Below are positions 52,243 to 57,813 of a DNA stretch of 64,000 nt, piece by piece (position 1 is the stretch's first letter; every line of letters starts with the position of its first letter). The translations under genes and the position numbers were made by a program. Origin of the DNA: Candidatus Latescibacterota bacterium (lineage in GTDB: Bacteria; Latescibacterota; UBA2968); assembly GCA_022824945.1 (NCBI GenBank), contig JAJDYX010000039.1:124001-188000 (forward strand), written 5' to 3'. The notes below the pieces were generated by a model that saw only the letters and a list, made by a program, of their open reading frames with translations, made no database searches and was not told where the DNA came from.

Positions 52243-53280
52243 ATGCCAAAAGTCCTTCTCGCGTCTAATAAGCGCATTCGCGATAGCTATTTTCCGCCGG
52301 AGGAACTCACCCGCCTTGAGACCTTCGCCACATGGGATTGGTTTGAGTGCGAGGGCGGTGGTATTTACGAGGCCCATCACGACTCTGAAACTGTCGCACG
52401 TTTAGTTGATAGCATTGGGGATGTGGATGCTGTTGTCGTGTGCCACGGGTGTCCCACGATTGATGCCGAGGTGATGGATAATGCGCCAAATTTGAAGTTG
52501 GTTGGGGAACTTGAGGGCGACCGCTTTGCCGCGCGCATTGATCTCGATGCCGCCTGGGAACGCGGTATCCGCACGGTTGATACGACTCAGGGGTCGTCTT
52601 ATCCGGTTGCCGAATGGGCGCTCGCGCTTATCCTGATTGCGCTGCGCAATGCGGGGGCGGCTTTTCGCCGCATTATCGCTGGCGATACTATTGGTGCTAA
52701 AAATCGCGATATGCGAGGCATGTTGTTCGGCAAGCGCGTCGGTCTTATTGGGTGTGGGCATATGGGGCGCCGTCTGATTTCTTTTTTGCGTCCTTTTAAT
52801 ACGGATATCTGGGTTTGTGATCCGTATTTGTCCCGCGATATTGCCGAGATTGTGGGTTTTACGCAGACGTCGATGGATAAGGTTTTTTCAGAGTGCGATG
52901 TTATTGTCTGTGTTGCCCCGCTTACACCGCGCACCAGAGGTATGATTGGAAAACGCGAACTCGATCTCATCCGGCCCGGGTCGGCTTTTGTCAATGTTTC
53001 GCGCGGCGCAATTGTCGATTCCAATGCTTTAATCGAACGCCTTAAGCGAGGTGATATTACCGCTGGTCTCGAGGTTTTTGATCCGGAACCTATTCCTCCC
53101 GATAGTGAGATTATTCACCTTCCCAATGTGTTTTTAAGCCCGCATTTTTCGGGCTATACGGGCGATGATTATCCCCCTTTCTTCAGGCTTATGGTCGATG
53201 AACTCGATCGCTTTTTTCAGGGCCACGAGACGTGGTTTGATCTTACGCCACAATCGCAGGCCAATCGCAGAGGCGACTGA
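52243..53280 (+). CDS. D-2-hydroxyacid dehydrogenase family protein
   Basis: 345-residue NAD-dependent enzyme. VGLIGCGHMGRRLISFL near 165-182 is the cofactor loop, VNVSRGAIVDSNAL near 250 carries the substrate Arg region, and a late SPHFSGYT gives the catalytic His. It belongs to the phosphoglycerate/glyoxylate reductase group. ATG 52243 is taken because AAAGAGGTTAAAC stands before it; the longer frame would overlap lepB. Confidence 0.9.
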   Translation: MPKVLLASNKRIRDSYFPPEELTRLETFATWDWFECEGGGIYEAHHDSETVARLVDSIGDVDAVVVCHGCPTIDAEVMDNAPNLKLVGELEGDRFAARIDLDAAWERGIRTVDTTQGSSYPVAEWALALILIALRNAGAAFRRIIAGDTIGAKNRDMRGMLFGKRVGLIGCGHMGRRLISFLRPFNTDIWVCDPYLSRDIAEIVGFTQTSMDKVFSECDVIVCVAPLTPRTRGMIGKRELDLIRPGSAFVNVSRGAIVDSNALIERLKRGDITAGLEVFDPEPIPPDSEIIHLPNVFLSPHFSGYTGDDYPPFFRLMVDELDRFFQGHETWFDLTPQSQANRRGD

Positions 53281-53318
53281 TCGCTTTTACGAGTTCCGCG
53301 TTTTGGGTATATTCATAC

Positions 53319-53424
53319 CAACTATATCGGGAGATGTTATGTTTCGCCTCTATATCGCGGCTGTCTGCGGTATTTTGATGGCTTGCCAGAATCTGCCAGA
53401 ACAGAAAGCAGAACCCTCTCAGCG
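53319..53424 (+). repeat. Left copy of a 106-bp direct repeat around an FG-GAP insert
   Basis: It covers CAACTATATCGGGAGAT, the start codon and the signal-peptide codons of the FG-GAP gene. It matches 54545-54650, which plays the same part for the cytochrome c gene, at roughly 91% with no gaps. Confidence 0.92.
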
Positions 53425-54469
53425 GACATTCCGGCCACGCAGGTCGTTGGGCGCGGGTAGCGAACTGACAGCCTCGCTGAGTCTGGGCGACGTCAACGGC
53501 GACGGGACACTGGATGTGGTTGTCGCCAACGGTCGCCACTGGCCCGAGCAGAACCGGGTCTATTTCAATGATGGGCGAGCCGCCTTCACCCTCGCGCGTC
53601 GGCTGGGAGATGAAGAGGCCGGCACGTATGCCGTCCCGCTGGCCGATTTCGACGGCGATGGCGATCTGGACGTCGCGGTGGGGAACGACCGCACGCGGAA
53701 CCTCGTCTTTCTGAACGATGGCGCGGGCCGCTTCAAGGCTGGAGCCGCCTTTGGCACGCCGAGTTCGACGCGGAGCCTGACGTTGGCCGATCTGGACGCC
53801 GACGGATACACCGACATCCTGGTTGTGAACCGGGGACGCCAGAACTTTATCTTCTATGGAGATGGTTCAGGGGCTTTCGACGAGGGGACGCCGTTCGGAA
53901 CCGGAGACGACTCCACGATCAATGTCGTCGCTGCGGATCTCGAAGGTGACGGGGATCCGGACCTTGTGCTCGCCAACCGCAACCGGGGCGCGAACACAGT
54001 TCACTGGAACGACGCAGGCAGCTTCGATCGGGTGAGCCGGTACGGAACCGGCAGTGACGAGACCCGTGGCGTGGCGGTGGGCGATGTAGATGGCGACGGC
54101 CACCCAGACATCGTGTCGGCGAACATCGGCGAGGCGAACGCAGTGTACTTCGGCGACGGGGCGGAAGGATTCGAGCGCAGCCTGTTGTTCGGGTCCGACG
54201 ATCGGAGTTACGCGGTCCGCCTGGCGGACGTGGATCTCGACGGCGACCTGGACATCATCGTGGCGAATGTGGGCGCGCAGAACGCGGTGTACTTCAACCG
54301 GGGCGGCGAGACCTCGGAGTTCGACGAGTTTCGCTTTGGATGCGCGGACTGCTCGACGTACGGGTTGGCTGTCGGCGATCTGAACGGTGACCGGTTTCCG
54401 GAGATCGTGACTGCGAATTCGGGGGCGCCGAATGGACTATTCGCGAATGTCGCAGTGAGGCGGGAGTAA
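53339..54469 (+). CDS. FG-GAP/VCBS repeat lipoprotein, chimeric
   Basis: 376-residue protein. Its first 29 residues (MFRLYIAAVCGILMACQNLP onward, lipobox Cys at 16) are almost the same as those of the cytochrome c lipoprotein at 54565. The rest is seven FG-GAP/VCBS units, each with a Ca-binding D-x-D/N-x-D-G loop (DVNGDGTLD, DFDGDGDLD, DLDADGYTD, DLEGDGDPD, DVDGDGHPD, DVDLDGDLD, DLNGDRFPE), forming a beta-propeller of the integrin-alpha type. The repeat part is clearly richer in G+C than the flanks. A surface-anchored binding protein is likely. Confidence 0.9.
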   Translation: MFRLYIAAVCGILMACQNLPEQKAEPSQRTFRPRRSLGAGSELTASLSLGDVNGDGTLDVVVANGRHWPEQNRVYFNDGRAAFTLARRLGDEEAGTYAVPLADFDGDGDLDVAVGNDRTRNLVFLNDGAGRFKAGAAFGTPSSTRSLTLADLDADGYTDILVVNRGRQNFIFYGDGSGAFDEGTPFGTGDDSTINVVAADLEGDGDPDLVLANRNRGANTVHWNDAGSFDRVSRYGTGSDETRGVAVGDVDGDGHPDIVSANIGEANAVYFGDGAEGFERSLLFGSDDRSYAVRLADVDLDGDLDIIVANVGAQNAVYFNRGGETSEFDEFRFGCADCSTYGLAVGDLNGDRFPEIVTANSGAPNGLFANVAVRRE

Positions 54470-54544
54470 AGAGTCCGTGTCTCTTGCGGAGGGCTTTTGG
54501 ATGTGGTATGACTTCTCGACCCGACCTAACGTACATTAGTCGCT
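53425..54544. other. Inserted G+C-rich segment of about 1.1 kb between direct repeats
   Basis: This stretch carries the propeller part of the FG-GAP gene and about 75 bases after its stop. Base composition and codon choice (GCC, GAC, GGC, CTG) differ sharply from the flanking cytochrome and dehydrogenase genes. It lies between two copies of the cytochrome gene's leader and signal peptide. No mobile-element enzyme is present. Confidence 0.7.
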
Positions 54545-54650
54545 CAACTATATCGGGAGATATTATGTTTCGCCTCTTTCTCACAGCTTTCTGCGGTATT
54601 TTGATGGCTTGCCAGAATCCGCCAGAGCAGAAAGCTGAACCCCCTCAGCG
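54545..54650 (+). repeat. Right copy of the 106-bp direct repeat
   Basis: It comprises the leader, the start codon and the signal-peptide codons of the cytochrome c gene. About ten of the 106 bases differ from the left copy. Confidence 0.92.
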
Positions 54651-54951
54651 ACCGCAGTTTGCCGCGGCAGATATTGAAAGGGGGAAGGCTCTGTACACAA
54701 AATACGGGTGCGCGGTTTGCCATGGTCGCAACGGCCACGGCAATGGTCAGATTGCGCGTACCCTGAATCCAAGGCCCCGCGATTTTCACGATCCCAAGGT
54801 TTATAAATACGGGCGTTCAATTGAGGCTGTTTCACGTACTATTCTCAAGGGCGCGCTCAATGAACGGGGCATGGGTATGCCCGGCTATCCCCAAATTCCG
54901 GAAGAAGAACGCAGAATTATTTCCATTTATATTGTTTCGCTACAGAAATGA
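54565..54951 (+). CDS. c-type cytochrome lipoprotein
   Basis: 128-residue protein with a lipobox ending at C16 (GILMAC). The haem motif is CAVCH at residues 49-53 and the distal ligand is M103 or M105 in RGMGMPGYP. It is a small periplasmic, membrane-tethered monohaem cytochrome. The next gene starts in its stop region (4-bp overlap), and together with PCu(A)C and SCO1 it suggests a role in cytochrome oxidase assembly or electron delivery. Confidence 0.92.
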   Translation: MFRLFLTAFCGILMACQNPPEQKAEPPQRPQFAAADIERGKALYTKYGCAVCHGRNGHGNGQIARTLNPRPRDFHDPKVYKYGRSIEAVSRTILKGALNERGMGMPGYPQIPEEERRIISIYIVSLQK

Positions 54952-55394
54952 GATTGTGTCTTTTTCTTATATTTTCCCTGATTCTGCTTGGGGTGGGATG
55001 CAGTGATCGAGATATTTCTTCTATCACCATTAAAAACGCATGGGTGCGGCAGAATATTCCGCCACAGTCTGTGACGGCGGCTTATTTGGCTATTCACAAT
55101 GAGGGGATGGCGACTGCGCTCATTTCTGCCTCTACGCCTGTGGCTGAGGTTGCCGAGATTCACGTTATGACGACTGATGGCAATATTATGCGTATGAAAA
55201 AAATTGACCGTTTGCCGATTCCAGAAGATGGTTCAGCGACTTTGCAACCCAGGGGTAACCATCTCATGCTCATTGGTCTCAGACGCGATTTGGCTCCGGG
55301 CGATTCTATCGCGCTTACGCTCACTTTTGCAAATGGTTATACACAGACGCTTCGGGCACCTGTTGTTTCATTTCGGAATGAAGGGCGCAGATGA
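54948..55394 (+). CDS. Periplasmic copper chaperone PCu(A)C
   Basis: 148-residue lipoprotein (lipobox ends GVGC at residue 18). The copper-binding pattern H-x-M-x(n)-M ... H-x-M is seen in EIHVMTTDGNIMRM and GNHLMLIGL. It hands Cu(I) to cytochrome c oxidase, usually with a SCO1 partner, which is the next gene (4-bp overlap). The start overlaps the cytochrome stop (ATGA). Confidence 0.92.
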   Translation: MRLCLFLIFSLILLGVGCSDRDISSITIKNAWVRQNIPPQSVTAAYLAIHNEGMATALISASTPVAEVAEIHVMTTDGNIMRMKKIDRLPIPEDGSATLQPRGNHLMLIGLRRDLAPGDSIALTLTFANGYTQTLRAPVVSFRNEGRR

Positions 55395-56053
55395 ATACGA
55401 TCCGCAGATGGACGCAGATGGGCGCAGATAAATGGCGAGAGATACAGGGGGATGGGAGGTGGAGAGGTGCTTTACACTTTGTTCTTTGTTCTTTGTTCTT
55501 ATTACTTGTGGCCTGTAAACCGCTTGAGCGCGTGCCGCAGTCCGATCCCGATCTCACCCTTTCTGCCGATCCCTTTCCCTTTGGTGGCGATTTGACGCTT
55601 GTTGACCACGATGGTAATTCGTTCCATTTGGCAGGTCAACAGCGTCCGTTTCTTCTCTTTTTTGGCTATGCGAGTTGTCCCGATGCATGTCCCCAAACGA
55701 TGGCGCGGCTTGCCAGTGCTTATACGATTTTAGGTGAGGATGCACGCGATCTCAGGACGCTTTTTGTCAGTGTTGATCCCGGGCGCGATTCACCGCAAAC
55801 GCTCAAAACTTATTTGTCGCATTTTGACGTGCCAGCCGTTGGTCTTACAGGGGTGCAGGATAGTATTGATGCGGTGGTCAAACGCTATGCCGCTCACTAT
55901 GAGATTGGCGAGCGGAATTCCGCAGCGGGGTATCTTATCGATCATTCCCTCTATACCTATCTCCTTGACCAGAACGGCGATTTGCGTTTCTTTTTTCGCC
56001 CGTCCCACACCGCTGAAGATATCGCAACTGTGGTTCGTCAATTGTCCAGGTGA
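55391..56053 (+). CDS. SCO1/SenC copper-delivery lipoprotein with a repeat-derived N-terminus
   Basis: 220-residue thioredoxin-fold protein. C96-x3-C100 (SCPDACPQT) and H185 (IDHSLYTY) are the copper ligands. The lipoprotein signal is FVLCSLFLLLVAC, ending at C42. The first 23 codons (NTIRRWTQMGADKWREIQGDG) are translated from a dispersed CGCAGATG repeat at 55399-55440, giving an abnormally long n-region. No better in-frame start is seen, so either the repeat supplies the start or translation begins at the ATG at 55418. The 4-bp overlap with the PCu(A)C gene favours 55391. Confidence 0.9.
   Translation: MNTIRRWTQMGADKWREIQGDGRWRGALHFVLCSLFLLLVACKPLERVPQSDPDLTLSADPFPFGGDLTLVDHDGNSFHLAGQQRPFLLFFGYASCPDACPQTMARLASAYTILGEDARDLRTLFVSVDPGRDSPQTLKTYLSHFDVPAVGLTGVQDSIDAVVKRYAAHYEIGERNSAAGYLIDHSLYTYLLDQNGDLRFFFRPSHTAEDIATVVRQLSR
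55399..55440 (+). repeat. Dispersed CGCAGATG repeat inside the SCO1 coding start
   Basis: CGATCCGCAGATGGACGCAG, then ATGGGCGCAGATAAATGGCGAGA. It matches the elements at 8655 and 20801 but is here read as protein. Confidence 0.75.
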
Positions 56054-56118
56054 ATTTTGATCTGAGACTGCGAAGACTCTGGAATAAGGAAATCGGAAAC
56101 CGCTTGATGCGGAAAATA

Positions 56119-56135
56119 TCTCACAGGTTGTGAGA
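56119..56135. promoter_or_regulatory. Small inverted repeat before the antitoxin gene
   Basis: TCTCACA-GGT-TGTGAGA, a 7-bp inverted repeat, lies 17 bp before the larger palindrome. Paired palindromes ahead of a ribbon-helix-helix antitoxin gene fit autoregulation. Confidence 0.45.
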
Positions 56136-56151
56136 GAATTAGAACGCAGTC

Positions 56152-56180
56152 CAATATGGCAATAGCCTGTTGCCATATTG
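56152..56180. promoter_or_regulatory. Perfect 11-bp palindrome, possible operator
   Basis: CAATATGGCAA-TAGCCTG-TTGCCATATTG has no mismatches. It lies 27 bp before the antitoxin start and has no T-run, so an operator bound by the antitoxin is more likely than a terminator for SCO1. Confidence 0.55.
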
Positions 56181-56207
56181 AGCAAGGCCGCACAAGGTTG
56201 AGAGTCA

Positions 56208-56447
56208 ATGACAACCATAAGCCTTACCATACCCGATTCACTTCACGCAACGGTCCGAGATATTGTCGAGCGTGAAGGCATGTCGCTTGAACAGTTTATT
56301 ATGTTGGCAATGGCTGAGAAGGCGTCGGCAATTGCTACAGAGACTTACCTTGAGGCGCGTGCCAAGCGAGGGAGTAGAGAGAAATTTTGGGTAGCGATGG
56401 CAAAGGTGACGGATGTCGAGCCGCCAACAGATCAGGACCGGATTTAA
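56208..56447 (+). CDS. Orphan ribbon-helix-helix antitoxin (HicB/CopG-like)
   Basis: 79-residue protein. The N-terminal TISLTIPDSLHATVRDIVER with GMSLEQFIMLAMAEKASA is a ribbon-helix-helix DNA-binding domain; the EARAKRGSREKFWVAMAKV tail is found in HicB-family antitoxins. No HicA-like toxin gene is adjacent. A broken second copy of the middle part lies at 57728-57805. The upstream palindromes suggest it represses its own promoter. Confidence 0.82.
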   Translation: MTTISLTIPDSLHATVRDIVEREGMSLEQFIMLAMAEKASAIATETYLEARAKRGSREKFWVAMAKVTDVEPPTDQDRI

Positions 56448-56515
56448 TTTGGGGTGAGAAGTCGATTGATCTTGGATTTAGTGGTCTGTCAAATAAGTTT
56501 CGCGTCTAAACCCAT

Positions 56516-56541
56516 TGGATCCGACCTGCGTCGGAGTGACG
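56516..56541 (+). repeat. Second type of palindromic repeat
   Basis: TTGGATCCGACCTGCGTCGG with AGTGACGA. The layout GGAT-stem-loop-stem-GTGACG is the mirror of the neighbouring GTCATT...AATCCAG element, so the two may be halves of a composite repeat. Confidence 0.6.
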
Positions 56542-56550
56542 AACGGCGGT

Positions 56551-56584
56551 TGTCATTGCGGCATGGTTTTGAGCCGCAATCCAG
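56551..56584 (+). repeat. REP-like palindromic repeat, copy 3
   Basis: TGTCATTGCGGCATGGTTTTGAGCCGCAATCCAG matches the copies at 7825 and 11546, with one extra base in the loop. Confidence 0.8.
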
Positions 56585-56655
56585 GCTATCAGATAAAAAT
56601 GTTAGCAAATTTTTGGACTGACCATTCTTGACGGAATCAATCAAGAAGGAATACC

Positions 56656-57699
56656 ATGTCAAATCAAGTGTAAGAGAAGAAGGTCGCTTGGTTTAACAGA
56701 GCCAAACCGTTAGGTGCAGACGCGTTCGAGATATTTCAGCAGGCCAGACGTGTGTTTATTGGTTATCCATTGATTAGAGAAGATGTGAATTTTGACCCAA
56801 ACGCGCTTTGCTCTTGTCTCGTTAACCCTTTAATTTGTCCGGATGATAAATGGGATTACTACAAACCAAGTGGACGAAAAGGGGGGATGTACAGCACGAA
56901 CCGTAATTTCATCCCCAGCGTAAAGGAGGGTTCAATTGTCGTCATCCCTCGCTCAGAGGAAGGTGCTATTTATGTTGGTCGCATCAGCGGCCCGTTCGAG
57001 ATTATCAATTCACCGAGTTGGGGAGGAGATTATCAAAGTCTTCGGTCGCGTCAGGGGGAAGATTGGCAAAAAGATAACAAATACATCGCACAAGTCGCAC
57101 AAGGCTGGCCGGTAGCTGGAGGATATAAGCGTTTTGATCTGTCCCTTGTTCCAGGATGGATGCGTCATTCAATGTTTGGCCAGTCAACTTTTGGTAGATT
57201 CAAAGATTGCCACCCGCTTGATGCGAACACGACAGCTTGGGGCGTGTTTGATCAAATCCTTAAAGGCGAATATCAAGTTTCGACGTCGTGGACGTGTGAT
57301 CTTAAGGAAATCAAGCGACGTCTCGTTGATACGATGACTGCAAACGCGTTCGAGAATCTCATTGTCTCATTGCTTCAGCTCAAGTACCCGGACGAAATTT
57401 GGCACCAGACTGGCGGTCCCGGCGATGGCGGGATTGACGGGCTTGGAAGCGATGAAAACGGCAATGTTGTCGGTCTAATGCAGGCCAAACTCTACGATGA
57501 TGGCACTCAACCTTTAAATTTGGGTGATCTGGGCCACAAAGTCTCACTGAGGCGCTACGCGGCGATTCTTGTCCAAAAAAAACGAAATCCGCCTAACGAT
57601 GGAACGGAGTTTCTGGACTTAGAAAGGATTGCGAGAGCGATTCTCCGCCACTGGCAGGCTCTGCCGCAGGCACGCGCCATGCGCATTGGGGAAGAGTAA
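56656..57699 (+). pseudogene. Mrr-like restriction endonuclease gene with a nonsense codon at position 6
   Basis: The natural start is ATG 56656, with AAGAAGGAAT upstream. The frame reads MSNQV, then TAA (56671), then continues open for 341 codons as EKKVAWFNRAKPLGADAFEI onward, which looks like true N-terminal protein. The C-terminal domain carries GGPGDGGIDGLG ... GLMQAKLY near residue 250, the D-x(n)-Q-x-K site of Mrr-type nucleases that cut modified DNA. The N-terminal region (GSIVVIPRSEEGAIYVGRIS) resembles an EVE/PUA-like base-reading fold. A shorter product could start at GTG 56752 (315 residues), so loss of function is likely but not certain. Confidence 0.75.
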
Positions 57700-57727
57700 A
57701 GTTCTATATTCGGTAAGGTTGCGATAA

Positions 57728-57805
57728 GTCGAGAGAGAAGGCATGCCGTTCGAACAGTTTATTATGCTGGCAACGGTCAAGAGAGCGTCGGCGATTGAGA
57801 ATTGA
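57728..57805 (+). pseudogene. Fragment of a second ribbon-helix-helix antitoxin gene
   Basis: The bases encode VEREGMPFEQFIMLATVKRA then SAIEN and a stop. This matches VEREGMSLEQFIMLAMAEKASAI of the 56208 gene at codons about 20-43. There is no start region, so it is a decayed duplicate lying between the Mrr-like gene and the 768-residue gene. Confidence 0.8.
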
Positions 57806-57813
57806 GAGGAGCT

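Larger units (their letters stand above)
56448..56655. other. Non-coding spacer with two different palindromic repeats
   Basis: The 208-bp gap holds GGATCCGACCTGCGTCGGAG and GTGACG (56516-56541, stem TCCGAC/GTCGGA) and the third TTGCGGC/GCCGCAA element. The last bases carry the AAGAAGGAAT ribosome site of the Mrr-like gene. Confidence 0.65.
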
